DNA of 39,123 bases from Clostridiales bacterium (GCA_019419895.1 JAHZIE010000023.1:1-39123); one strand, 5' to 3'; positions 25,329 to 34,043 are shown, counted from the stretch's first letter. Notes: generated by a model from the letters alone, not told the origin. Translations and numbers: made by a program.

Positions 25329-26411
25329 ATGTACCAGCATGTAGAAAAATATTATACCAGCTTGGAAAAGCTCTCCAGGAGGTTCCGGGAAACAAACCGG
25401 AGCTGTTCATTTCAAGCCCAGAGCCAAGACGAATTTAAGCAATGGAAAGAAAAAACCAGAGCAAAGCTGAAGGAACTGACTGGGATTGACCGGATCGAAC
25501 GCTGCCCTCTGGAGCCCCAACTACTGGAGGAGGAGAAGCTGGAAGGGGAGCCCTTCTCCCGCCTGCGCTGCCTCATTCAGACAGAAGAGGGAGTATGGAT
25601 GCCCTTCTATCTGCTGAAGCCGGACAGCGGAAAAGAAAGGAGGCCGGTCATGATTTGCCCTCACGGCCATAGCGCCGGAGGAAAGCTGGCCACTGGAGGC
25701 AGGACGGATATTCCTGAGGTGAAAAAGATTTCGGCGGAGCAGCATTATGAATATGCTTTTGAATTTGCCCGCCGGGGTTTTCTGGTATTCTGTCCGGATG
25801 CCCGTGGATTTGGAGAGCGGCGGGAACGCGTCCGCCAGGGGGATGCTCCTGAGCAGTTTATGGACTGTAGCTGCAAGGAGCTGAATCAAATGGCGATCCC
25901 TCTGGGGCTGACTGTTACCGGCATGTGGGTGTGGGATTTGATGCGCCTTTTGGATTATATTGAGACCCGGGACGACTGTGACGCCACAAGGGTTGGCGTT
26001 GCGGGACTTTCAGGGGGAGGCCAGCAGAGTCTTTGGCTGGCCGCGCTGGATGACCGGATTGGGGCGGCAGCGGTCAGCGGGTATTTTTATGGGTATCATG
26101 ATGCGCTGCTGGTATTGAACGATAATTGTTCCTGCAATTATGTTCCCCATCTATGGGAAACAGTGGATATGGGGGATATCGGCGCCCTGATTGCCCCCCG
26201 GCCGTTTTTGGTGGAAACAGGGGATCAGGATCCTCTGAACGGGGAACGGGGCGCGGTCAATGCTGTGGAACAGATGGAGACGGTGCGCCGGGCCTATAGA
26301 ATTTTTGAAAAGGAAGAGCTTTGCAGGCATGATATTTGTTCTGGAAAGCACCGCTGGTATGGTGTGAATGCTTATGACTTCCTGTCGGAACAGCTTCAAT
26401 GCGGCAAATAA
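25329..26411 (+). CDS. Alpha/beta hydrolase (acetylxylan esterase-like)
   Basis: A 360-residue protein of the alpha/beta hydrolase fold without signal peptide. After a helical N-terminal part come the oxyanion-hole strand MICPHGHSAGGK (108-119), the nucleophile elbow GLSGGG with S228, a likely acid in VETGDQDPLN and a catalytic His in GKHRWYG near the C terminus. The pattern fits cytoplasmic esterases that remove acetyl or similar groups from imported sugars. The start at 25329 has GGGAGG about 11 bases upstream; the frame is open up to 25212 but that part overlaps the previous gene and lacks a site. It lies 76 bases after the GH123-like gene and is likely co-transcribed. Confidence 0.78.
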   Translation: MYQHVEKYYTSLEKLSRRFRETNRSCSFQAQSQDEFKQWKEKTRAKLKELTGIDRIERCPLEPQLLEEEKLEGEPFSRLRCLIQTEEGVWMPFYLLKPDSGKERRPVMICPHGHSAGGKLATGGRTDIPEVKKISAEQHYEYAFEFARRGFLVFCPDARGFGERRERVRQGDAPEQFMDCSCKELNQMAIPLGLTVTGMWVWDLMRLLDYIETRDDCDATRVGVAGLSGGGQQSLWLAALDDRIGAAAVSGYFYGYHDALLVLNDNCSCNYVPHLWETVDMGDIGALIAPRPFLVETGDQDPLNGERGAVNAVEQMETVRRAYRIFEKEELCRHDICSGKHRWYGVNAYDFLSEQLQCGK

Positions 26412-26510
26412 TTTCATTTATTGGAAATTATCCTAACAGTTATATTTTTATAGTAATATTTTTTAAATCAAGAATTTTAATCATGATAAAATAGGGCAGG
26501 GAGGATTGAA

Positions 26511-27440
26511 ATGGCCATGAAGATTGCAATTTTGGGCGCTGGGGCCATGGGCTGCCTTTACGCTTCCTATCTTGCGGGCAGACATGAGGTTACTGTTTTG
26601 GACAATAACAAAGAACAGGTTGAGGCTATCCGCAGTAATGGGATCATACGCCGAGAAAAGGATGGTTCTTATGATTGCTGCCGGGTCAAGGCGGTTGCTG
26701 GGGGGACGGATATCGGAATCCAGGATTTGATCATTATTTTTGTCAAGAGTATTTACACCCTTGAGGCAGTTAGAGAGAACCAGAAGCTGGCGGGGCCAGA
26801 AACTATTGTGATGACGCTGCAGAACGGCGCCGGAAACAACCGGGACATTGCGTCCCTGATTCCCCGGGAAAACATTATCGTCGGCACCAGCAGCCACAAC
26901 AGCGTCAATCTGGGAGGAGGAGAAATTTTTCACTCCGGCTGCGGTCCGACCAATATAGGGCCAGACTTTCCGTGCGATCGTTCCAGGCGGTTTGTTGCCC
27001 GTACGGCGGAGGCCCTTCAGGAATGCGGACTTTCCGTCTTTTGCATTGACAATATTCAGGAGGTCCTGTGGAAGAAGCTTTTTGTCAACTGCGGTCTTAA
27101 CGCTTTGTCTGCAATTATGGAATGCAAAATCGGTATGATTAAAAACTGCACCCACCTATGGGAGATCTGTACCTTGGTGGTTCAGGAATGTGTGGCGGTC
27201 GCCCGGAAAGATGGAACCGCCTTTTCCATGGAGCAGGTTATGGAGATTGTTGGAGAGGTCGCCGAGAACGACGCCGCCGGCTATACCAGCATGTATCAGG
27301 ACAGATTCCATAAGAGAAAGACGGAAATAGACAAGATCAACGGGGTTGTGGTTGCCTTGGGTAAGGAATACCATGTCGAGACGCCATATAACCGAATGCT
27401 TGTGGATTTAATTCATGCCGCGGAGGAGTGCTATGCCTGA
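26511..27440 (+). CDS. PanE/ApbA-family ketopantoate reductase-like protein
   Basis: A 309-residue protein with an N-terminal Rossmann fold (AILGAGAMGCLYASYLAG) that binds NADP, the family segment IVMTLQNGAGNN and a helical C-terminal dimerisation half with WKKLFVNCGLNALSAI, which holds the conserved Lys and Asn. 2-Dehydropantoate 2-reductase makes pantoate for coenzyme A, but many family members in sugar loci reduce other 2-oxo acids. The gene has its own good site (GGGAGG, six bases) and is 99 bases from the hydrolase gene across AT-rich DNA, so it may have its own promoter. A perfect terminator follows. The position suggests a keto-acid formed in the sugar pathway as substrate. Confidence 0.85.
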   Translation: MAMKIAILGAGAMGCLYASYLAGRHEVTVLDNNKEQVEAIRSNGIIRREKDGSYDCCRVKAVAGGTDIGIQDLIIIFVKSIYTLEAVRENQKLAGPETIVMTLQNGAGNNRDIASLIPRENIIVGTSSHNSVNLGGGEIFHSGCGPTNIGPDFPCDRSRRFVARTAEALQECGLSVFCIDNIQEVLWKKLFVNCGLNALSAIMECKIGMIKNCTHLWEICTLVVQECVAVARKDGTAFSMEQVMEIVGEVAENDAAGYTSMYQDRFHKRKTEIDKINGVVVALGKEYHVETPYNRMLVDLIHAAEECYA

Positions 27441-27483
27441 ATTGGAAGGGGATAATGCTGTCATATAATCCAACTGAATGGAG

Positions 27484-27514
27484 AGAAGAGCCTGGAGGAA
27501 TTCCTCCAGGCTCT
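27484..27514 (+). terminator. Intrinsic terminator after the PanE-like gene
   Basis: Perfect inverted repeat AGAGCCTGGAGG / CCTCCAGGCTCT around AATT (27485-27512), followed by TTCG. The first 13-base arm starts at 27484. It ends the sugar locus just left of the IS element. Confidence 0.75.
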
Positions 27515-27536
27515 TTCGTGTTGTTGTTGTGGAAAG

Positions 27537-28176
27537 AACCACCGACTATGTCGGTGGAGCGAAAAAAGCTATAGCGAAGAAAGGGAGAAAAAACTCCTTT
27601 TGGTACAGAATGAACGACAATAAGAGTTTAGCACATACGAGTTGGAACCGCAAATATCATATAGTGTTTGCGCCGAAATACCGGCGAAAAATATTTTATG
27701 GAGAAATGCGAGCGGAAATTGGGAAAATCCTGCGAGAATTGTGCGGATGGAAGGGGGTAACAATTATAGAAGCAGAAGTAGGCCCGAATCATATCCACAT
27801 GCAGATAGAGATTCCGCCCAAGATGAGTGTATCAAGTTTCAAGGGATTTCTCAAAGGAAAAAAGCAGTCTGATCATACATGAGAGGCACGCAAATCTGAA
27901 ATACAAGCATGGCAATCGATCATTTTAGTGCCGAGGTTACTACGTAGACACAGCAGGTAAAAATGCCAAAAAGATCGCGGAGTATATCCAAAACCAACTG
28001 GAAGAAGACAAACTTCATGATCAGTTGACTTTCAGAGAGTACGAAGACCCTTTCAAGGGTAGCAAGTAACAGGCTTTTGCAAGTGTCAGACCGTACCATG
28101 CCATTGCAATGGCTGCCAGTAACAGCGGGTTACAACCGCTTCTCTAAAGCCCCCGGCAAAGCCGGGGGTTATTTAC
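27537..28176 (+). mobile_element. IS200/IS605-family insertion element, single transposase gene, decayed
   Basis: The element has the layout of IS200-like elements: subterminal hairpins rather than inverted terminal repeats, and one Y1 transposase gene. The left hairpin is CCACCGAC-tat-GTCGGTGG (27537-27555). The right side carries several: GCCATTGCAATGGC, AGCGGGTTACAACCGCT, and CCCCCGGC-aaa-GCCGGGGG (28150-28168). The exact ends are uncertain by about 20 bases since these elements make no target duplication. No TnpB gene is present. The right hairpin may also end minus-strand transcription from 28196. Confidence 0.8.
27610..28069 (+). pseudogene. tnpA: IS200/IS605 TnpA transposase, broken by frameshift and nonsense codon
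   Basis: The first part reads SWNRKYHIVFAPKYRRKIFY and has the HUH motif HIH of Y1 transposases. The frame breaks in a run of six A (27858-27863), where five A would restore the typical LKGKSSLIIHERHANLKYK. Further on, TAG at 27926-27928 stands where the family has Trp (RSF-stop-CRGYYVDT). The rest follows family pattern with the catalytic Tyr in EYIQNQ and ends in EDPFKGSK at TAA 28067-28069. With both lesions no active enzyme is made. Only two point events separate it from a complete gene, so the loss is recent. Confidence 0.9.
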
Positions 28177-28195
28177 TAGTTTTGGGAAACTATTA

Positions 28196-30085
28196 TTAGG
28201 AAAAATTGGAAGCCTCCCAAACCAGTTGCACTGTTCCGCCTTCCTGCCGGACGCGGTAAAGGCTTCCACTGGAAATTTTATCCGGTGCTTCAAAGAGGGA
28301 GGAATAAAGACCGACAAACTGCTCATCCACATGATAGAGATAAACATGAGTATATCCTGATTCTATGAGTATGTCGGCAAATTCTTCAGGAGAAAGGTCC
28401 GAGGTCCATACATCCCCATCATAGTATGGCTCTCCGAGACTCCAGGCCTCGGTTTCAGCCAAAACAGGAGTGAAATTATAATAAGAAATCCAGTAATAAA
28501 AACCATTATCATTTTGCGAAATGATGTAAACCTTGTCGGTTTCGGAATTCAGCTTGGTTAAAAGCGGTGCGGATATTTCCGCTCCGCTGCGGGTATCCCG
28601 CGCTTCAGTGACAGTCGTTCCGGATAGCAGGGTGATGGAGTAGAGGCTGGACAGGTTCACATTGAACAGGGTAAAACACAAGGCGGCGTAACAGACGTTC
28701 ATTTTCCATTTCCATTCCCGCTGAGCGCTGCTGGAAAAACGGTGGATAAACATGGAAAGCAAAAAGGCGAACATGCCGAAAATATAGGTGGAAGCATATC
28801 TTTGGAGAGAGGCCAAATTTTCCGCCTCATAAGGGCTGAAGGAAAAAAGATAAAGGACGAGAAGGGAAGCAAGATAAACAGCCAACCCCCCTCCCACACC
28901 GATCAGACAGGCCGCGAATCTGGATTTCTGTCCCTCCGGCTTGGCGGCGGCCGCGAGGAAGAAGGCAAGGATGAAAAACAGGCAGAGCCATACGGTGATG
29001 GGAAGCTTGACAATATAACCAAAGGAATAGGAGGAAAGGTCAGCTAGCGCGTTTAAAAAGTTTTCGATAGTGTCGAGCTGGTATTCTTCCAGATTTCCCG
29101 TGAAAATACCGACAATCCCTTGAGAGGAGACGCCGCTGGTATCCCAGGCGGTGGAAGTGCTGGTGAGCGAAAGATAAATATCCCAAGAAAATTTCGCGGC
29201 GAGAAGGGAAAACAGGGGAACCGCGAGCCATAGTATTTTGAGGCATGTTTTTTCTTTTCGGCGGAAAAAGAGAATGTCAACGGCGATAATCAAAAATACA
29301 ATCGCCGCCAGACCTGTTCCCGAGGCTTTTATTAGAGGAAGGGCAAGAAGCGAAAGGGAGACCATCAAAAGGGTGGAAGGGGAATTTTTGGAAGAAAAAT
29401 AGGAAAAGAGCGCAAAACAAAAAACCCCGCCGAGAAGAAGATCCACATAAATTGAAGTATAAACTTCCGACTCGAAGAGGAGAGGAAAAAGAAGTACGAC
29501 TGCGAAAAGGGAAATGATTCTGCCTGGATGCTTCCATCCGACAGATTTAAAGACAGGAAGCAGGCAGCACAGCAGGAACATGTTGGAACTTCTGAAAGCG
29601 TCGGTTTCATGAAAGGCCCCGGAAAGCTTCGTCCAAAAATAGGAAAACAGGGAAGAAAGGGGAGGATACCCTTTGAAATAGGTGGTTGCCTGCTCCGCAT
29701 TCCCCAGTTGATCCAGGGAAAACATATTTTTAATCACCAGCCCCCAATGGGAAAATTCATCCCACCGGGAAAACAACCTGCCGCGGTGGCCGTTCCACAC
29801 AATAAAAAGAAGGAGAAGAAACGCCAGCAGTCCGGGTGTGGCAAGCAGCTTCCAGCTTTGCCGGCGTTTCACCAGGAGAAGGGCAAGAGCGGGCACAGAC
29901 AAAACCGCCAGGGCGACAACCGCGTAAAAGCCGATGGAAAGGCTTCCGAAAAGGCCGCCGATATAGAGGAGGAGGGAGATGACAATAACAGAGACGGCAA
30001 AAAATTCTTCTATTTTTCGTTTGAAGACGACCGATAACAGGCCGGAAAATAAAACCAGGATGGCTCCCGCCAAAGAAGTGCTCAT
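28196..30085 (-). CDS. Polytopic membrane protein, GT-C-like glycosyltransferase
   Basis: A 629-residue protein with about 10-12 hydrophobic segments and a C-terminal soluble part (about 500-629). After four N-terminal helices, the first large loop carries SRWDEFSHWGLVIKNM, whose acidic residues sit where GT-C enzymes have their catalytic Asp/Glu. GT-C enzymes use lipid-phosphate sugars on the outer face of the membrane. The gene lies three bases after the GT2-GtrA gene, whose product would supply such a lipid-linked sugar. This supports a pair that decorates a cell-wall polymer. I do not recognise a specific family, so the enzymatic call is inferred. Start: AAAGGA before ATG at 30085. Confidence 0.6.
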   Translation of the reverse strand: MSTSLAGAILVLFSGLLSVVFKRKIEEFFAVSVIVISLLLYIGGLFGSLSIGFYAVVALAVLSVPALALLLVKRRQSWKLLATPGLLAFLLLLFIVWNGHRGRLFSRWDEFSHWGLVIKNMFSLDQLGNAEQATTYFKGYPPLSSLFSYFWTKLSGAFHETDAFRSSNMFLLCCLLPVFKSVGWKHPGRIISLFAVVLLFPLLFESEVYTSIYVDLLLGGVFCFALFSYFSSKNSPSTLLMVSLSLLALPLIKASGTGLAAIVFLIIAVDILFFRRKEKTCLKILWLAVPLFSLLAAKFSWDIYLSLTSTSTAWDTSGVSSQGIVGIFTGNLEEYQLDTIENFLNALADLSSYSFGYIVKLPITVWLCLFFILAFFLAAAAKPEGQKSRFAACLIGVGGGLAVYLASLLVLYLFSFSPYEAENLASLQRYASTYIFGMFAFLLSMFIHRFSSSAQREWKWKMNVCYAALCFTLFNVNLSSLYSITLLSGTTVTEARDTRSGAEISAPLLTKLNSETDKVYIISQNDNGFYYWISYYNFTPVLAETEAWSLGEPYYDGDVWTSDLSPEEFADILIESGYTHVYLYHVDEQFVGLYSSLFEAPDKISSGSLYRVRQEGGTVQLVWEASNFS

Positions 30086-30088
30086 GGC

Positions 30089-31174
30089 TTATCCTTTCTT
30101 TCCGGAGCGCCGGGAGGATCGCCGAAATACCCATTCGCGCTGAATTTTAAAGCTGATAAAAAATAAAAGGATATCCACGGCAATTTTAATTGCCGATTCG
30201 CCGATGGAGGGAAGGAGACTATGGACAAGAGTGACCAGCCCCGCCGAACAGAGCATTTGACAGACGGCCAAAATATAATACTTCACCAGGGTGCCTCCCC
30301 CGGCGGCTTTAGACTTAAAAACAGATTCTTTGTTGATGAGATAATTGCATACTGAAGAAACAGCCCTGGCAAGCACAGTCGCGGCCAGAATATAAAAAGC
30401 CGGGACCACTGAGTCCAGCAAAGCTACAAACAGGGTAAACAATACAATGTCAATGACAAAGGAGGAAAGGGATGAGAAAATAAATTTCAGAAAGACAGAA
30501 TAAATCCGTGCGGAGTCAAGAAGGGGATTAAAGTGTGAAGAGGCGTTTTCCTCAATATATATGGTTTGGATCGGTACTTCCATGATAGGGATTTCCAGCT
30601 CTTTGCAGTCGATGAGCATATTCATCTCATATTCAAAACGTTCTCCCTTTGTGGAAAGAAATTTTTGAACCAGGGCCGGCGAAAGGGCTCTCAGTCCTGT
30701 CTGTGTGTCGGAAACGCGGATCCCGCAGAACATGCTGAAAACATTTCTGGTCAGAACATTTCCAAATTTGCTGCGGAAGGGGACGTTTTCCTTATCAAAA
30801 TCACGGCAGCCGAGAATGAGCTTATCCGGATTGGCGGAAAGGGCCTGGGCGCAGGCTTGAATATCCTCAAGGCGGTGCTGTCCGTCAGAATCCACTGTGA
30901 TAACTCCCGGCGTACCGCTGAAATGCTCCAAATAATAATTGAACGCGGTTTTCAGCGCCCGTCCTTTCCCCTGGTTGACGCAGTGCTTCAGGACGGTGCA
31001 GCCGTATGTTTCACTTGCCTGAAGAAAGAAAGGATCGTATTGTTCTGAGCTGCCGTCATTGATAACAATGATATTAGAGAAACCATTTTTTGTTAAATCG
31101 GAAAGCAGCCTCAACAGTTTATCATCCGGATCCAAAGAAGGGACGATAATGACAGTGTTCGTTTGAAAAGACAT
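30089..31174 (-). CDS. GT2 polyprenyl-phosphate glycosyltransferase fused to GtrA domain
   Basis: A 361-residue protein. Residues about 1-220 form a GT2 (DPM1-like) domain with IVINDGSSEQYD, the metal-binding DSDGQH and DTQTGLRALSP. Residues about 225-350 hold four membrane helices with the pattern of GtrA (RAVSSVCNYLINKESVF), a helper for moving lipid-linked sugars across the membrane. The enzyme should put a sugar on undecaprenyl phosphate for use by the next gene product. The start at 31174 has GGTGG six bases upstream; an earlier in-frame ATG at 31204 has no site. The GGTGG lies inside a hairpin, and an intrinsic terminator precedes it. Confidence 0.85.
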   Translation of the reverse strand: MSFQTNTVIIVPSLDPDDKLLRLLSDLTKNGFSNIIVINDGSSEQYDPFFLQASETYGCTVLKHCVNQGKGRALKTAFNYYLEHFSGTPGVITVDSDGQHRLEDIQACAQALSANPDKLILGCRDFDKENVPFRSKFGNVLTRNVFSMFCGIRVSDTQTGLRALSPALVQKFLSTKGERFEYEMNMLIDCKELEIPIMEVPIQTIYIEENASSHFNPLLDSARIYSVFLKFIFSSLSSFVIDIVLFTLFVALLDSVVPAFYILAATVLARAVSSVCNYLINKESVFKSKAAGGGTLVKYYILAVCQMLCSAGLVTLVHSLLPSIGESAIKIAVDILLFFISFKIQREWVFRRSSRRSGKKG

Positions 31175-31175
31175 A

Positions 31176-31258
31176 TTTTGCCACCGTTTCCTATATCTTT
31201 TCATTCATCTGTTTCGGTGGCAAAAAGAAAAAGGCGTTCCGCATGGGAACGCCTTTTT
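31176..31258 (-). promoter_or_regulatory. Attenuator-like leader of the GT2-GtrA operon
   Basis: In minus-strand order the leader first forms a perfect hairpin AAAAAGGCGTTCC / GGAACGCCTTTTT (31228-31258) followed by CTTTTT, a full intrinsic terminator. A second inverted repeat, TTTTGCCACCG (31215-31225, as read on the minus strand) with CGGTGGCAAAA (31176-31186), folds over the GGTGG that serves as ribosome binding site for the start at 31174. The order terminator, then site-masking stem, then gene is that of an attenuated leader. No known riboswitch class is recognised. Confidence 0.5.
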
Positions 31259-31311
31259 ACCCTAATCTTATTTCATAAGTTAATTTGAACGAAATTCTAT
31301 ACTTTAATAAA

Positions 31312-31340
31312 AGTTTAACATAAAGCATATGGCTTGTCAA
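31312..31340 (-). promoter_or_regulatory. Promoter candidate for the GT2-GtrA operon
   Basis: On the minus strand TTGACA (31335-31340) and TAAACT (31312-31317) are 17 bases apart. A transcript starting near 31305 would pass the terminator hairpin at 31228-31258 before reaching the gene at 31174. Confidence 0.5.
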
Positions 31341-31529
31341 TTGAAAGGGAATATAGGCGCTTTATCCGCGGACAATTGGCAAAATATCCAAATGCTGCAA
31401 TGCCAAAAAAGATTTTCAGTTCCTCAGATGGAATATCTGCCCGGCTTATCTTCACACTTTGATTCCTTTTGTCTCCATACCGTGCGGTGTATCTGTCGCT
31501 CTTTTTTTCACAGGAGGGCCGGACAAGGA

Positions 31530-31569
31530 GTAAAAATGGACGGGGAGTAAATCCACCGTCCATTTTTAC
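31530..31569 (-). terminator. Intrinsic terminator after the MATE gene
   Basis: A 14-base perfect stem (GTAAAAATGGACGG with CCGTCCATTTTTAC, 31530-31543 and 31556-31569) lies 18 bases past the MATE stop. On the minus strand the arm ends in CCATTTTTAC. The run of T is inside the stem, which works in both directions. Confidence 0.75.
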
Positions 31570-31587
31570 TTATAATGATGGCAAGGC

Positions 31588-32955
31588 TTACTCCGACTGC
31601 TGGATCCGCTCCGTTTTTTTCTTCCATTGACGGAAAAAGAGGATGAAACAGAGAAGATGAGCGGCGAAAGTAATCGCCCAGCTGATAGGATAAGAGAGGT
31701 AAAGGTTAAAAAGGGTGTGATCAATTTGGAAGATGGTGAAAATCCATAAAATCCGGAGCCCGCAGGCGCCTGCTAAGGAAACAATGGTAGGCGCCACGGA
31801 ATACCCCATTCCGCGGATAGAGCCGCAGGTGACGTCCATCATGCCGCAAAGGAAATAAGTTAGGCATACAACGCCCATTCTCCCGATTCCATAAGTAATG
31901 ACCTCGGGATCGGAGGAATAAATGGAGAGAAGCTGTCGGCCGAAGAGCAGGGCCAGGGCGCTCAGACCGGCCCCGATGACAATGACGCAGCCAAGGCAGC
32001 GGGTCAGAACAGGGACAATACGGTGAACCTTTTTCGCGCCGATATTCTGACTGGTAAAACTCAGAGAGGCTTGATAAAGGGCGTTCATAGAGGTATAAAC
32101 AAAGCCCTCAATGTTGGACGCGGCAGTATTCCCGGCCATGGCAATGGAACCGAAGGAATTAATAGACGACTGGATCAAAACATTCGATATGGAGAAAACC
32201 GCCCCCTGAATACCGGCGGGAAGGCCCACGCGGACAATTTGAAGCAGCTTATCTTTGGTAATCCGGAGCTTTTTTAAATACAGCTTATAGTGTCCAGAGC
32301 TGCGGATCAGGCAGAGCACAACCAGCGCGGCGGAAATACATTGGGAGATAATAGTAGCCAGCGCGACCCCTGCCACACCCATATGGAACACGATGACAAA
32401 GAACAGGTTGAGAATTACATTGATAATTCCCGCGATCAAAAGAAAGATCAGGGGACGGCGGGTATCTCCCACGGCACGGAGAATAGCGGCGCCGAAATTA
32501 TAGATCATCATGGCGGGCATACCGGCGAAGATAATCCGCATATAAAGCACGGCCTGATCCAGCACGTTTTCCGGTGTTCCCATCAATTCCAGCAAGGGAG
32601 CGGCCAGTGAAATTCCAAGGAAAATCAGGACGACACCCGCGATGGCGCTGAGAAGCATGGAGGTATGGACAACATCCCGGACATTATCCCAGTCCTACGC
32701 GCCGTAATATCGGGCCGTCAATACACTGCTGCCAATGGAAAGCCCCAAAAAAACGTTGACAATCAGATTGTTCAGGGAACCGGTTGAGCCCACCGCGGCC
32801 AAGGCGTCACTGCCGGTAAATTGACCCACTACCACAATGTCGGCCGCGTTAAACAACAGTTGGAGGATCCCGGAGAACATCAAAGGGACGGCGAAACGAA
32901 GTATCTTGCCAAGCAAAGGACCGTTACACATGTCAATTTCATAAGTTTTCCGCAT
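31588..32955 (-). pseudogene. MATE-family multidrug efflux transporter interrupted by one amber codon
   Basis: The frame runs from ATG 32955 (MRKTYEIDMCNGPLLGKILR) to TAA at 31588-31590 and would encode about 454 residues, the usual MATE length, with two bundles of six helices. A single TAG at 32695-32697 splits it after residue 86 (TARYYGA-stop-DWDNVRDVVH). Family members usually carry Lys or a similar residue here, one base from TAG. The frame is intact on both sides, and the second part could start at ATG 32658 only without the first helices, so an active pump is unlikely. MATE proteins export drugs or metabolites using sodium or proton gradients. A GAGG site precedes the start. Confidence 0.88.
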
Positions 32956-33293
32956 CACATTACCTCACCCAATCTATTAATGAAAATACGCGCATGATTC
33001 ATTCTATTCCTTTTTTGAAAAAAATCAATTCTTCCTAAGAATTTTTTACGATACAGCATGAAAATACAGACAAAAGGCACAAAAATTCAGATAGCTCTGC
33101 CGCGGAATTATCTGTTCCTGGAAGAAATGAAAATCCTGGGAAAATATTTGGGAAAAGACGTTTTTAAACTGAGTGTCCTCAGGCAAATAAAAGGCAGAGA
33201 GACCATGAAAGAGCGGGCGGAACCTGTTTTCCACCAAATGTGTCATTTTTTATTCCATTCATGCAGTTGATAAAAGCGGCTGTTTGATGAGGA
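32956..33293. other. Gap between the MATE pseudogene and the MarR remnant
   Basis: The region is AT-rich, with a plus-strand frame of 70 codons starting at 33058 that has no ribosome binding site and no family resemblance. It probably holds the promoter of the MATE gene and decayed sequence; the N-terminal part of the MarR gene cannot be found here. Confidence 0.4.
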
Positions 33294-33502
33294 TCGTTTC
33301 GCGGGAAGATTCGGGAGGGATATCATCTTTATTTGACTCGGACCGGCGTGGAAAGGACGAAGGATTTTATTCAAAAATCGAACCCGCAGATTGAGAAGAT
33401 GATAAGCACCCTGCCTGGGAAGGAGTATGTGAGACTCATGAAAGCCTTGATACCATTACAGATATTTTCGGGGAATATACGGAAATGGAAGAACCGGAGT
33501 GA
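33294..33502 (+). pseudogene. C-terminal remnant of a MarR-family regulator
   Basis: The frame through 33327 reads YHLYLTRTGVERTKDF and then a helix QIEKMISTLPGKEYVRLMKA. This is the wing and long dimerisation helix of MarR proteins, where (L)YLTxxG is the hallmark. The frame breaks at about 33446, where one missing C would continue as LDTITDIFGEYTEMEEPE and stop at TGA 33500-33502. The winged-helix core is missing upstream. It precedes a GNAT remnant by 14 bases, an arrangement known from intact MarR-GNAT pairs. Confidence 0.55.
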
Positions 33503-33516
33503 GTGGATGGATGTTT

Positions 33517-33971
33517 ATGAGAATTGTATTGTATGATAAAAAATATAAAAAAGTATTTATTAAAATGAACATCCAGTGGATTTCTCAAATGTTTACGATA
33601 GAGAAGGAGGATTAGGCGGTTCTGGAGCATATTGAAGAGACGATAGAAGAGGGAGGCCTGATATTTTTCGCGGCGACAACAACGAGGAAGTGTCGGCCTG
33701 CTGTATGATTGCCCGCTGTCAAAGGGAGAATGGAAAATAGAAAAATTTTGCGCTCAAGGAATGTGTACCGGAATGGGGGCAGGGAATGCCTGCATGAAGT
33801 CCTGTATTGATTGCGCATAAAGCAAGTTGAAAAAATAGTGATTGTCATCAATTGAAAATGTGAGAAGGCGATCCATCTGTATGGAAATCTGGATTCATCG
33901 AAGTACCTGTAGACAGAGAAAAATTTCTGTTTGGGAGGGCGGATATTGCCTTTCAACAGATTTTGCCTTAA
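33517..33971 (+). pseudogene. GNAT-family N-acetyltransferase, heavily decayed
   Basis: Pieces of one GNAT protein can be read across three frames. The N terminus is MRIVLYDKKYKKVFIKMN and IQWISQMFTIEKED, cut by TAG at 33613-33615. Then come EEGGLIFFA, a frame change to DNNEEVSACCMIA, a frame change to WKIEKFCAQGMCTGMGAGNA with CMKSCIDCA, a stop, and finally SGFIEVPVDREKFLFGRADI to TAA 33969-33971. The GMGAGNACM stretch lines up with the acetyl-CoA-binding Q/RxxGxG/A loop. At least three frameshifts and several stops make it a dead gene. Confidence 0.8.
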
Positions 33972-34016
33972 GAGGAGCGGTGGGCAGACTTGGCCGGAGG
34001 GCTCTTTTCATATGAT

Positions 34017-34043
34017 AAAACCCCCGGAAATACCGGGGGAAAA
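34017..34043 (-). terminator. Intrinsic terminator of the ECF transporter operon
   Basis: CCCCCGG-tattt-CCGGGGG (34021-34039), flanked by A and T runs, is followed on the minus strand by TTTTAT. It lies about 180 bases past the EcfA stop. Confidence 0.7.

Noticed and set aside
28070..28176. Repeated hairpins considered as a CRISPR-like or REP array
   Set aside because: The hairpins differ in sequence and fit the subterminal structures of an IS200-type right end.
27926..32697. Amber recoding (TAG read as an amino acid), suggested by in-frame TAG in the transposase and the MATE gene
   Set aside because: TAG ends intact genes at 21273 and 25252, the transposase also has a frameshift, and no intact conserved gene contains an internal TAG.
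33058..33270. Plus-strand frame of 70 codons before the MarR remnant
   Set aside because: No ribosome binding site, no family resemblance, and located in decayed DNA.
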